From NCBI GenBank assembly GCA_963798775.1, contig CAWCUK010000003.1, forward strand, positions 310,001 through 374,000: a DNA stretch of 64,000 nt, in the 5' to 3' direction. Shown piece by piece: positions 9,197-18,800 of the stretch. Position 1 is the first letter of the stretch; the number at the start of each line of letters is the position of its first letter. A model generated the notes under the pieces. The model made no database searches, was not told the DNA's origin, and was given only the letters and a program-made list of their open reading frames with translations. This DNA comes from CAWCUK01 sp963798775. GTDB lineage: Bacteria > Bacteroidota > Ignavibacteria > Ignavibacteriales > Ignavibacteriaceae. A program made the position numbers and the translations under genes.

Positions 9197-9682
9197 TTAT
9201 TTAATCGGTATTAATACTTCTTCTTCCGAATCCGGATCATCAGGCCTATATTTTTCCCCCATAACAGCGAAGTGCGGACGCTTATCAAGATAATATATAG
9301 AATTCGGCAGCCACTCCTCAAAAATATATTTGTAGGTTTTAGATCCTTCGGCAGCGGTTCCTATATGAAGAAACGCCGCGTATAATCCGCCGGGTGATGT
9401 AAATGTTCCCATTCCATCCGGAATAGCATTGAAATTATGTACTTCAACTGCGGCCCATTTTTCAAATTCCGCTTCAGGATTAAAATCATTAAAAAAACCG
9501 GCAGGGTAATTTTCTATAGAATAAAGCTCTTTCCCGATTTTATTTTTTATCTCGTTTCGATTAGGCATAAAACTGCGCCAAAGTTCAACAGTTTTATCCT
9601 GCTCAAACGTGTTTTTAATTTTTTTTCCGATGAACAATTGAGGATGTATATGTTCAATTTTCGGTTCTAATTTTTTTATCAT
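9197..9682 (-). CDS. GyrI-like / AraC effector-binding domain protein
   Basis: 161 residues forming one GyrI-like small-molecule-binding domain without a DNA-binding part. Visible marks are the opening PKIEHIHPQLFIGKK, the central GTFTSPGGLYAAF loop and the C-terminal block PHFAVMGEKYRPDDPDSEE, ending in EVLIPIK, which is the usual end of the fold. Free-standing members bind hydrophobic cations or act as hydrolases in a few studied cases; the ligand is unknown here. It is convergent with the PHP fusion gene and single-gene in context. Confidence 0.82.
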   Translation of the reverse strand: MIKKLEPKIEHIHPQLFIGKKIKNTFEQDKTVELWRSFMPNRNEIKNKIGKELYSIENYPAGFFNDFNPEAEFEKWAAVEVHNFNAIPDGMGTFTSPGGLYAAFLHIGTAAEGSKTYKYIFEEWLPNSIYYLDKRPHFAVMGEKYRPDDPDSEEEVLIPIK

Positions 9683-9783
9683 AATTAGGGTCTGGTAAAG
9701 TTTATTTTATTAAAAATACTCAAATAAATATATAATTACCGACTTTTAATTTTAAGCTTTTATAGGATTTTCGAAGGAAATTA

Positions 9784-9810
9784 AAAAGCCGGATGTAAAA
9801 ACCGGCTTTT
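9784..9810 (-). terminator. Intrinsic terminator of the broken gene at 9834-10187
   Basis: Stem aaagccgg (9785-9792) pairs with ccggcttt (9802-9809) around a 9-base loop. On the minus strand a short U run follows at 9787-9783. It sits about 25 bases beyond the last stop codon of the small secreted protein gene. Confidence 0.7.
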
Positions 9811-9833
9811 AGTTTTTGTAAATATGAAATTTT

Positions 9834-10187
9834 TTACGGAGTAGTAGCTGTTACCATTTCATTGCAAGGAACATTTGCTAAACAATTATTTAAATCGTTA
9901 TCAACCGCGGTTTTAATCTGTAAAAGATTTGAATTACATTTATTAAATAATTCATTATTTGCCGCTATTTCAGAAGTTTTTTCCTTTCAAATTCTCTAAC
10001 TCCTTTTTTATCTTTTCAAATCCCGGAACTGATGGTATTTTTATATGTAATTTTTTTATCAGCGGGTTCCTTTTTCCCAAGAATTTGTTTCCCAGTGAAA
10101 AATAGGCTTTTGCGCGTTTGCAAATGCGGATATAAAAAAAATGAAAAGAAAAAGATGAACTACTAACTTTGTAACTGATTTGAACAT
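9834..10187 (-). pseudogene. Small secreted protein gene broken by frameshifts
   Basis: The start is clear: ATG at 10187 with AAGGGG upstream, a signal peptide of about 24 residues (MFKSVTKLVVHLFLFIFFIS, then AFANA), and QKPIFHWETNSWEKG. The frame then stops at 10059. Coding-like sequence continues in another frame (PSVPGFEKIKKELENLKGK) and, past an A6 run near 9988, in a third one that ends at 9834 with a cysteine-bearing tail (FNKCNSNLLQ... CLANVPCNEM). The terminator at 9784-9810 follows immediately. The pattern fits one gene of roughly 110-115 residues with two frameshifts, either true decay or indel errors in homopolymers of the assembly. The family is not recognised. Confidence 0.55.
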
Positions 10188-10416
10188 ATCGATCCCCTTA
10201 GGTTTAGGTTTAAAAAATAATATTATGAGAAGAAGCGTAATAGACACGCTATTTAAATAAATTATTCAATGAAAAAGGTTAACTCCTAAAGAGTGTAGTC
10301 TAGGTTATGCAGATAGTTGAAGGATATATTTTGATTTGACAGTTTTGTGATTTTATAGAAATAGAAAGAAATCATTACTTTATTCTCCCCAGAATACTGA
10401 ATTTGAAAATAGTTAA

Positions 10417-11148
10417 ATGTTGATGAACATCACATTAATTTTACGATATTTATTTTTGAAATCAAAACGCAAGAAAACAAAAATTTCTTTATTTAAACTA
10501 TTTGATAAAAACAGTAAAGAAAGTTCAAAAATTTTCCGACGCTTTACAAATAAAGGAATATATCCTTATAAAATGGCATTTTCACTTCTTATACCTTTGC
10601 GGAATGTTTTCTTATCTCCGAATGAATTGATTAAAAGATTATACTTACGGGAAGATTTTTTTGTTTTAGAAATCGAGACCGGTCCCGGATATTTTAGTCC
10701 TTCAATTGCAAAGGCTTTACCGAAAGGAAAATTATTTCTCGCGGATATTCAGCAAGAAATGCTGAAAAAAGCCAAACACCGACTTGAAAAAAGAAAAGTT
10801 GAAAATGTTAGCTTCTATTTGTGCGACGGGAAAAACTTTGACTTTGAGTATGATTATTTCGATAGAGTTTTTATGGTTACTTTTGTTGGGGAAGTGGAAA
10901 ATAAATCTGATTACTTTAAGGAAATTCATCGCATTTTAAAAGCGGATGGATTACTTTCAATAACGGAATTGGCGGGAGAGCCAGATATGATAAAAATTGA
11001 TGAATTAGAAAAATTAGCCGGTGAATTCGATTTTCATTTAAAACAAAAGTTCGGCAGCAAAAAAAAACTTTATTCTAAATTTTGTGAAACAAGATCAATA
11101 AATTTTATAGAATATTTAGAATTTTATATGAAATTTTTTCCTTTATAA
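10417..11148 (+). CDS. Class I SAM-dependent methyltransferase
   Basis: 243 residues. A basic N-terminal segment (about 1-60) precedes the SAM-binding core: motif I VLEIETGPGYFS (EtGxGY form), acidic strand 2 FLADIQQEM, motif LCDGKNFDF, and DRVFMVTFVGEV. This arrangement resembles UbiE/COQ5-type and similar small-molecule methyltransferases, but the substrate cannot be told. The start at 10417 is the first ATG; MNI at 10423 is an equally possible start, since neither has a good ribosome binding site. No operon partner is seen. The small RNA unit at 11188-11296 follows. Confidence 0.82.
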   Translation: MLMNITLILRYLFLKSKRKKTKISLFKLFDKNSKESSKIFRRFTNKGIYPYKMAFSLLIPLRNVFLSPNELIKRLYLREDFFVLEIETGPGYFSPSIAKALPKGKLFLADIQQEMLKKAKHRLEKRKVENVSFYLCDGKNFDFEYDYFDRVFMVTFVGEVENKSDYFKEIHRILKADGLLSITELAGEPDMIKIDELEKLAGEFDFHLKQKFGSKKKLYSKFCETRSINFIEYLEFYMKFFPL

Positions 11149-11187
11149 GATTAAGTAAAAAAAAAGTTTACCTTCCTGAAAGATTTT

Positions 11188-11220
11188 TATTGCTTTATAA
11201 AAAAACGTTTATTAAGTTTG
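11188..11220 (+). promoter_or_regulatory. Bacteroidota-type promoter of small RNA candidate A
   Basis: TATTG at 11188-11192 and TAAGTTTG at 11213-11220, 20 bases apart, match the known Bacteroidota housekeeping promoter (TTG near -33, TAnnTTTG near -7). The unit at 12223-12255 has the same boxes, the same spacer length and the shared CTTT start of the spacer. Confidence 0.6.
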
Positions 11221-11225
11221 ATTAA

Positions 11226-11296
11226 ATGCAATAGTCAATAAAGCTACTATTGTAATATGAACCCAAGGTCACACCCATTACCTTGGGTTTTTTTTT
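11226..11296 (+). ncRNA. Candidate small RNA A
   Basis: The predicted transcript begins about 6-7 bases after the -7 box and is about 70 bases long. It starts with a 7-bp hairpin (caatagt / actattg, 11229-11252), has a short linker, and ends in a perfect 10-bp terminator hairpin (aacccaaggt 11260-11269, accttgggtt 11280-11289) with loop cacacccatt and a T9 run. No open reading frame lies inside. It could instead be only the terminator of the methyltransferase gene, whose stop is 111 bases upstream, but the private promoter and the match to candidate B argue for a separate RNA. The loop ACACCCAT is C-rich and exposed. Confidence 0.5.
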
Positions 11297-11304
11297 GCGG
11301 TAAA

Positions 11305-12027
11305 TTAAAGTTTATTGAAACTATCTAAATTCATCGTAAACCCCAAGACTAACCTGCTTCCTAATTTATTATCGGGATCGGGTAACCAGCTTAACCAATA
11401 AACATAACTTTTATTATTTAAAACTAAGCTGGGTGAAAATAGTCCCGGTAAACCAATATTAGCTTGCGTGGAGAGAATTGTTGAATCAGAAAATTTATAA
11501 GAAATTAAAGGAAACGTAGAAAACATTGGAAGAAAAAGCCTTTTATCACCATCTATTATACTTTCTTTCTCGGCATTTTTTCTAAAATTATAGTAACTGC
11601 CGAATTCTGCTGCGCCGCCAATATTAAAACCTAAACCTAATTTTAAATCGTATATTTTAAGAGTTAAACAGGCGCTGAATTCCGCTCCTAACCCGAAAAC
11701 TGATTTATTCCCGTTATACCCGTTCAATCCGGCAACTTTATAATTTCCCGCATAGCCGTAAATTCTTTCATTTACGTTATAATAGTCTTTTGTATCTACC
11801 ACAACATAATTAGCTTTTAATAACTGCAGCGATTCTTGCTCATATCCGGCTTTTGTAATATTTAAATCGGCTCCCAAATATTTACTATTGCTTTTCAAGG
11901 AATCTTCGGTTTCGCTGATCATCGGGTAAGAACCGGTATAATAAATTGCTGGATAATATGTCCTTAAACATCCCGGGAAGTTTAAGGAGACTAAGATGAT
12001 TATTATATAAAGTTTTCTTTCTTTCAT
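11305..12027 (-). CDS. Hypothetical lipoprotein, probable outer-membrane/beta-rich
   Basis: 240 residues. The N-terminus (hydrophobic stretch to residue 19, lipobox FPGC) marks a lipoprotein with Cys at about residue 20. The rest is rich in alternating hydrophobic/polar strands with Tyr and Gly (GLGAEFSACLTLKIYDLK, LGLGFNIGGAAEFGSYY), as in small outer-membrane barrels, and ends in LVLGFTMNLDSF. AGGGGA precedes the ATG. I do not recognise a family. It is flanked by the two small RNA candidates, both read on the opposite strand. Confidence 0.7.
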   Translation of the reverse strand: MKERKLYIIIILVSLNFPGCLRTYYPAIYYTGSYPMISETEDSLKSNSKYLGADLNITKAGYEQESLQLLKANYVVVDTKDYYNVNERIYGYAGNYKVAGLNGYNGNKSVFGLGAEFSACLTLKIYDLKLGLGFNIGGAAEFGSYYNFRKNAEKESIIDGDKRLFLPMFSTFPLISYKFSDSTILSTQANIGLPGLFSPSLVLNNKSYVYWLSWLPDPDNKLGSRLVLGFTMNLDSFNKL

Positions 12028-12222
12028 TTTCCCCTGAAAATTTATGTGGTATTATCGAAAAAGAAATTATTTTTTATTCAGCGTTAATTTATGTGAATTT
12101 AACTAAAATAAGATTTTTCTGTGTTATTTAATAACCGAATATAATTTCAAAAGCCGTTTGAAATAGAATTTTAACAATTCAGCAAAAAAAATGTAAGAAA
12201 AAGAAAATTAAAGTTATTTTAG

Positions 12223-12255
12223 TATTGCTTTTTTTGAGAAGCCGTTATAAGTTTG
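12223..12255 (+). promoter_or_regulatory. Bacteroidota-type promoter of small RNA candidate B
   Basis: TATTG at 12223-12227, a 20-base spacer, and TAAGTTTG at 12248-12255. Boxes and spacing are identical to those at 11188-11220. The ATG of the next plus-strand gene is 240 bases away and beyond a terminator, so this promoter seems to serve a short transcript. Confidence 0.65.
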
Positions 12256-12260
12256 TATTG

Positions 12261-12346
12261 ACTCTTTCAAGAGGTATTACCCCCTGCCGCTTGATATTAA
12301 CAGAGTTAAGCCCAGAGTTACCCCCATCTCTGGGCTTCTTTTTTTT
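12261..12346 (+). ncRNA. Candidate small RNA B
   Basis: Predicted transcript of about 86 bases with no open reading frame. It opens with hairpin ctctttcaagag (12262-12273), then has a single-stranded stretch containing ACCCCCTGCCGC, and ends in a perfect 10-bp terminator hairpin (aagcccagag 12308-12317, ctctgggctt 12328-12337) with a 10-base loop ttacccccat and a T run (12339-12346). There is no plus-strand gene upstream that would need this terminator, since the neighbour at 11305-12027 is on the minus strand. Stem length, loop length, 5'-terminal hairpin and promoter all match candidate A. C-rich loops of this type can pair with Shine-Dalgarno sequences in known bacterial small RNAs; that role is inferred. 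Confidence 0.65.
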
Positions 12347-12494
12347 ATCTTACAAGTCTAATAAGTTAATTCTAGTTTTTCCCCCGTATTTTTTTTGAGA
12401 TAAATCATTAAATTATTTCTTTGGAATAAATAATTTCTAAATGAAATAGTAGAAAAATCATCATTTTATAATCTAAAGTATCGTTAGGTTTCTT

Positions 12495-12971
12495 ATGCGG
12501 AAAAATCAAGAAAATATTAATATTTCTGTTGAAATAAGACTTCCGAAAGGGAAAGCATTTAATTCATTTTTTGAGTTAAATAAATGGTGGCCAAAAGAAT
12601 ATACTTGGTCGGGAGAAACTTTGGAAAAAATTGATATAGAACCTGAAGTAAACGGTAAATGTTATGAAATTGGTCCTAAGAATTTTTGGCTAGACTGGGG
12701 GCGGGTTCTGGAATATGATTATCCGAATAGAATTATATTTACTTGGCAAATTAGTCCCGCACGAGTTCCCGAGCCAAATGACAAAAGAGCAAGTGAAGTA
12801 AAAATTGGTTTTATTTCAATTGATAATTTTTCTACAAGAATAGAATTTGCACATAAAAATTTTTCAAACCACGGTGATGGATGGCAGACTTATTTAGAAT
12901 TATTAAAATCAGAAGAGGGATGGCCATACATTCTTAATAAGTATAAAACTTTTTGTGAAAAAAAAATTTAA
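12495..12971 (+). CDS. SRPBCC / AHSA1-like domain protein
   Basis: 158 residues, a single START/Bet v 1-like (SRPBCC) domain: N-terminal strand NINISVEIRLP, the helix AFNSFFELNKWWP, central strands WDWGRVLEYDYPNRIIFTW-like, and the long C-terminal helix starting at GWQTYLELL. The pattern is that of the polyketide cyclase/AHSA1 group, which bind hydrophobic ligands or contact Hsp90 in eukaryotes; the bacterial function is usually unknown. There is no ribosome binding site before the ATG. A short palindrome (gcttcttaagaagc, 12973-12986) right after the stop may help end transcription. Confidence 0.8.
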   Translation: MRKNQENINISVEIRLPKGKAFNSFFELNKWWPKEYTWSGETLEKIDIEPEVNGKCYEIGPKNFWLDWGRVLEYDYPNRIIFTWQISPARVPEPNDKRASEVKIGFISIDNFSTRIEFAHKNFSNHGDGWQTYLELLKSEEGWPYILNKYKTFCEKKI

Positions 12972-13009
12972 CGCTTCTTAAGAAGCTTTATTAAAACTTT
13001 TTTTACACT

Positions 13010-15748
13010 CTATTTTAAAAGGAGTAATTTTTTAGTCTGCGTATATTTGCTCGACTCTAATCTGTAGAAATATACACCGCTATTTAATCGCTCCAAATCT
13101 ATCCTAATTTCATAAAAACCTGCCGGTTTATTTTCATCCACTAAAACTTGAATAAGTTCACCTAATATATTTAAAATTTTTAGTTTCACGTATGCGTTTT
13201 CTGGAACCGCGAAAATAATTTTTGTTGAACCATTAAACGGATTGGGAAAATTTTGATAAAGTGTAAATTCCTTCGGCAAAGATTCATCATAAATTAAACC
13301 GGTAACATTTATTGTAATTTCATTCGATGGAAGGCTTTCCCCGTCATTATAAACTGCGGTAACCACATAATGATAAAATTTTCCCGTCATAATTATATTA
13401 TCGGAAAAATTATTATCATCGGTATTATAAATTAAATTATCATCCGAAACAGTTACCGGTGATTCAGGCGATCTATAAATATTGAATGAAAGAAAATTTC
13501 CGAGTGCTGGTAGATCCCATGAAAGATTTACTTCATTGCCGTTTACGGAAGCTTTCAAATTCAGCGGCGGTGAAAGTTCGCCTGCGGTAAATTTTGTAAT
13601 AAACGCGTCAGGTAGGCTGTCAGTAATACTTCCGCCTGGCGATGAATAAAGCGCGTTTTTTATTGGAAAATCATTCCTGGATTTTGTATAGCCTGCCAAA
13701 TACATGTTTCCTGAATTATCTAATGCAATTGAATTTCCAATATCGTCCCTGCTGCCGCCGAAAAAAGAAGAAAATTCAAATTCACTGCCGTCATTTTTTA
13801 TTTTTGTAATGAAAGCGTCTTCTTTGTATGGCGGATAGCTTCCCGCGTTATAAGGGAAAGCTCCGTTAATTGATACAAAATTCGGGGATCCGGTATATCC
13901 TGTTACATAAATATTTTTTTCTTTATCAAATGTAAGATCCATTCCCTCATCGGTATCGCTTCCGCCAAGATAGGTCGAGAAAAATAATTCGTTGCCGGAC
14001 GCTTTGAATTTTGATATAAAGACATCGGCGTCAAACAATCCGGTCCTTCCCCAAATTTCATTTTTAATAGGAAAGTCGGCTGAATGTGTAGTTCCGGTTA
14101 AATATATATTTTGATTTTCATCTACAACAATACTTTTCCCTTCATCTTCATTTGTGCCGCCAAAAAAAGTAGAAAATATAGGAACACCATTAGGATTAAA
14201 TTTTGAAATAAAAGCATCCCCGTTAAAAAATCCTCCGGCAAATTCGCTTTGATAAGCATTAACCACGGGAAAATCTGATGCGGTAGTATAACCGGTAATA
14301 TAAATATTATCATTATTATCAATTGCTATATCCCTTGCTTGATCTCCGCTGGTACTGGAGCCGCCGAGATATGTTGAAAAAATTAGCGCGGTACAGTTTT
14401 TAGTAAATTTAGAGACAAACGCATCTCTCGGGAAATAACCGCCGCCGATTGTAGATTGAAAAGCATTTTTTATCGGCAAATTTTTTGATGAAGTTCCTCC
14501 GGCAATAATAATATTTTCATTTTTATCAAGAACTATTCCTTCGGCCTGTTCGGAATCGCTTCCGCCAAAATATGTGGAGAAAATTATTTCATCCCCCGAA
14601 GGACTTAATTTTAAAATGAAAACGTCCCCCATAATTCCTCCGGCATTCTCTTTCTGAAAAGCATTTTTCACCGGGAAATCTGTTGACGAAGTATTTCCGA
14701 CTATATAAATAAAGCCGCTGTTATCTACTTTTATATCATAAGCCGATTCAGTATTGCTTCCGCCGAAAAATGTTGAGAAAATTATTTCGGTAGCGTTCTT
14801 ATTTAATTTTGCGATAAAACAATCCGACCAGCCGCCGCCGCGTATTTGCTGTATAGCATTAGTTACCGGGAAGTTGGGCGAATTTGTTTCACCGGTTATA
14901 TAGATAAATCCATCATTGTCTATAAACATTTTAGTAATTATATCTGTACCGGAACCGCAATAAAAAGTAGAAAAACTTACTATCGGATCAATGGTAAGGC
15001 GAAGGGAAGGATCAAATTTATTTATTTTAAATCCAATATTTGATCCATCAATTTTATATCCGCCTTCAATTTTTATTTTAGAAAAATTTTCAGTTTGAAA
15101 AATAATCGGATCAGATAATTTAATCGCTTCGTTATTAAATTTTATAACCACGCTTCCGTTTTCACTGATTCTTAGCAGGTCATGTCCTTCAATACCAAGT
15201 TTTATGTTTTGGTAACTGCCGCCGGGTGCTATTTCAAAATCAAATTCAAGATTATTTTCTGTGAAATAAAAAATAACATCAATATTTTTATACAAGTTTA
15301 CGTATTTGATTTTTTTAAAAGAGAGGTTGTTTGAACTCCACCGATCATGATGATTGCCTAAGAAATAATTATTTATTTTTGCCGAAGCTTCCAGCCCCTC
15401 AATTTTATAAACAGATGAATTATTCAATTTAATTACTACTTCTCTATTTCTTCCTCCATTGCTTTTATCTGGCAAAAAGAATTTTATTTTGTCATTTTCG
15501 AAATAAATAATATACCGGGAACTTCTTGCTATAAATTTCACTTCACTCGGAGCCTGGCCGTTATTCGTCTCGAAAAAGGTACGGGTAAAATTTGTTAAAG
15601 GTATATTTTTTCTTAAGTGAGTTTGATCGTATCTAATATTAGGAGAATTATAAAAAGACGAATAATTATTTATATCAATAGGTTGTGGAATAATTTCTCC
15701 TTTAATAGAGAGGAAAAAAATTATAAGAAGTAAATATTTTACATTCAT
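13010..15748 (-). CDS. T9SS-exported SBBP-repeat beta-propeller protein
   Basis: 912 residues. Signal peptide (about 1-21), an N-terminal DUF7948-like module with the NNGQAPSEVKFIAR motif (about 50-245), then seven to eight SBBP repeats (about 260-720), each with a GFIYITG/NIYLTG strand, a DFPV-NA segment and FSTYLGGS. A fibronectin type III domain (about 735-820) and a C-terminal T9SS sorting domain (about 830-912: QNFPNPFN, GVYFYR) complete it. It should be exported through the outer membrane by T9SS and attached or released; SBBP proteins are presumed adhesive or binding surface proteins. AGGAGG lies 6 bases before the ATG. It is 53 bases downstream of the metalloprotease gene and probably cotranscribed. 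Confidence 0.9.
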   Translation of the reverse strand: MNVKYLLLIIFFLSIKGEIIPQPIDINNYSSFYNSPNIRYDQTHLRKNIPLTNFTRTFFETNNGQAPSEVKFIARSSRYIIYFENDKIKFFLPDKSNGGRNREVVIKLNNSSVYKIEGLEASAKINNYFLGNHHDRWSSNNLSFKKIKYVNLYKNIDVIFYFTENNLEFDFEIAPGGSYQNIKLGIEGHDLLRISENGSVVIKFNNEAIKLSDPIIFQTENFSKIKIEGGYKIDGSNIGFKINKFDPSLRLTIDPIVSFSTFYCGSGTDIITKMFIDNDGFIYITGETNSPNFPVTNAIQQIRGGGWSDCFIAKLNKNATEIIFSTFFGGSNTESAYDIKVDNSGFIYIVGNTSSTDFPVKNAFQKENAGGIMGDVFILKLSPSGDEIIFSTYFGGSDSEQAEGIVLDKNENIIIAGGTSSKNLPIKNAFQSTIGGGYFPRDAFVSKFTKNCTALIFSTYLGGSSTSGDQARDIAIDNNDNIYITGYTTASDFPVVNAYQSEFAGGFFNGDAFISKFNPNGVPIFSTFFGGTNEDEGKSIVVDENQNIYLTGTTHSADFPIKNEIWGRTGLFDADVFISKFKASGNELFFSTYLGGSDTDEGMDLTFDKEKNIYVTGYTGSPNFVSINGAFPYNAGSYPPYKEDAFITKIKNDGSEFEFSSFFGGSRDDIGNSIALDNSGNMYLAGYTKSRNDFPIKNALYSSPGGSITDSLPDAFITKFTAGELSPPLNLKASVNGNEVNLSWDLPALGNFLSFNIYRSPESPVTVSDDNLIYNTDDNNFSDNIIMTGKFYHYVVTAVYNDGESLPSNEITINVTGLIYDESLPKEFTLYQNFPNPFNGSTKIIFAVPENAYVKLKILNILGELIQVLVDENKPAGFYEIRIDLERLNSGVYFYRLESSKYTQTKKLLLLK

Positions 15749-15801
15749 TTAATCCTCCTGCTTTCTTTGGGAAGAAAAAAGTATCTAATTACTTGTCGTT
15801 G

Positions 15802-18800
15802 TTACTTAAGTAATATAAATTTTTTAGTTTCCGAAAATTTTCCTGCCTTTATTCTATAAAAATAAACTCCTGAAGAAACTCCGGAAGCATCGAAGGGAAT
15901 AGAATAAACTCCTTGCCGCAGTGATGATTTTATCAATGTTTTTATTTCTTTTCCCATAATATCAAAAACAGTTATTTCGGTAAATAATTCAGCCGGTAAT
16001 TCAAATTGAATTTCTGTTGTATTATTAAAAGGATTAGGAAAATTCTGACTTAGTTTAAAAGTAGGAATATGTATTTGCTCTTCATCAGCGCTAACAAAGT
16101 GACTTATAAGAATATTAATCGGAATAATAAAATTTCCGCCGCCGGTTATTATTGAAAGCTGACCGAGATATGTTCCTTCCGGCAATCCTGTTGAATTATA
16201 GCTGACCGAAATAGAAATTGATTCACTGGGTGAAAGAATTCCGTTTGAAGGATTTATTGTAAATCTGGAAGCGGTTTCGGAAACGGAAATTTGGCCTTCG
16301 GTTTCACCGGTTCCATTTTTATCGTCAGTAACTTTTAACTTATATTGATAAACGCCCGCGATGGAGTATGAATGGTTTACATTTGCGCCAAATGTTGAAT
16401 TGCCGTCGCCGAATTCCCATAAATAACCTACAATATTTCCGTCTTCATCAGATGATTGGGAACCGTCAAATTCTATAACTTCGCCAATAGCTGCTTCATT
16501 TTTTGAAACAACGGCAATGGCATGCGGATTTTTATTCGGTGTGCCTTCGGATATTTGTATCTGTCCTTCCGCTTTATCGGTTGCGCCTTGATTATCGGTA
16601 ACAATTAAGGATATATTATAATTTCCTGGAACGGTATAAGTATGATTAGCCATCATCTGGTTGCTGTTATTTCCGTCGCCGAAATTCCAATTATATTCTG
16701 ATATTTGCCCGTCCGGATCATAAGATTGGGAAGCGTCAAAGGCTAATTGCTCTCCTACCACAGCCTCTGTTTTAGAAATACTGCCGATAGCTATCGGCGG
16801 CTGGTTAAGAACACCTTCATTCTTTGCGCCAACAGCGCGAATTAAAAACGCGCCGTCTTTATAAGCGGGAATAGTATTCATATTTACCATGTCTAGATTT
16901 TCCCTGGTAATATAATATGAATTGTCTTTTATGGTTGCGTAATTATCAAATCCCGCGGGGTATAAGGCATTATTATAGCTATCGATTTCAATATAAAAAC
17001 TTTCACCTTTATCAAACTTTTGCGTGTTTTCAAGTTCAATCTCATACCATTGGCCGTTTTCGGAATTATCTAAAAAGAGTGTATTATAACAGACATATTG
17101 CAGATCGGCATTGTAAACCGAATATCCTATAAAGTTTAACATGGAATTTTCGGAACGAAGAAATACTTGAATTTTTTTCAAGTCAAATCCAAAATCTGTT
17201 AGATCAAATTTATTTACCCAGCAAAAACCTATAAATCCTTCATATCCTATAAATTTATTAGGTGTTTCATTACCGTCATCTAAATAAAGGACATCTTCGC
17301 TGCCGATTTTAGCGATTTTTGTTTTATTATAATCTGCTTTGGAAGCAAAATTCTTTACTGAATTAATTCTATCAGAACTCTCTATTTTTTTAGATAAAAT
17401 TAAATTTTTATGTTCGGCCGGTTTTAGTATATTGCCTCCTGAAGCCGAAATAGAGTAATTAATATTTGCCGTACCGGTATTTTTTATGGTAAAATTTGCG
17501 GCCCCGGTTTCGCCCGGTTGAACTTTAATATCCAATTGAGAAGCGCTGACTTCGGCTGTTGAAGAACCCTGCTTTTCAATTATCCCTCTTATATTCCAGT
17601 TTCCTTCCAGAGAAAAATCAGAAAGTTGTTTCCATCCGTCGCCGATATTTATCCAGCCGCCTTTGCCTTTAATAAGCTTGTTACGGCTGAATCCCATCGG
17701 GAATCCGCCAGTCGCTTTTATTTGATAACCGATCCAATAATCTTTCCCATTTTCAAGAATTAATGGATTTATTAATGCATGAACGGTCCAATTATTTAAT
17801 TTTATGTCTGATGAAATATTTTTTTCATACACAAGCTGTTCCGGCCCTGCTGATGTACTCCCTTTCCAGACTTTTACTGTTATATCATTTTGCCCACTTT
17901 CATTTATATATAACATAATATGAGAAAGTTTAGATCCATAACAATCAGCTAATTCAGCCGAAGTAAATTTTACGGCAGCTTGGAAATCCAAAGCATCATT
18001 TTTGCCAAAAGCTCCGTAATAACCGCAGTCATAATGAATATATTCGCGGGGAGTAAAATTTAAATTTACATCAAAAGAAATTGTGCTGTTGGCTGAAGTT
18101 CCTACATTAGAAATATCCAATCCTCCGGCACTTCCGTTTTGAAGAAAGCTTTGGGGGTCGCCTTGATCATTTATCGCTGTTCTATTAGCTGATTGGCAGT
18201 AGAAAGCGTTAAAAATATCTCCGTTTGTTGTTAATGTTCCTCCGGGCCTGTAAACATAAACTTCGTCCGGCGGGCCGGTGCGGTTCCCAATATTATCCGC
18301 CTCCAAATTTATTCTATAAACAACTAAACCTTCACCCGGAATAGAGTTTTCGAAGATCCCCTGCTTTTTCCTATAATCAACAACAAAATATTCTGTAAAG
18401 GAATTAGGCGATTGTATTTTGAAACAGTTATTTTCAGAGGAAATTAAGGGATTTAATGTGTATGTGCCGCTTTGTTTTATTTCCGGTATTTCATTTATCC
18501 AGCCTCCGTAACGATATTTCATAAAACTGCACATATGCTGAGGAATATCATAATCAATTTCCATTAGATCCCAAGGCCCCACAGGCGTCATGTTATCATA
18601 TGAGTAATGATATAAATCCGGTGCGCCGAGTACATGAAAATTCTCATGACACAATACACCTGCCTTCAAATCGGAATCTAATTGAAAATTATACTGATAT
18701 ACCAATTTTTCTTTTAAAATAACTTGCTGTGACCATAAGGTCCATTTATGCGGCCAAAGTAAATCATTCCACCCGTCAGGGGTACCCTTTATAACAAAAC

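Noticed and set aside
9834..10187. Programmed frameshifting to make the small secreted protein
   Set aside because: Two shifts would be needed and the first lacks a recognisable slippery heptamer; decay or indel error is simpler.
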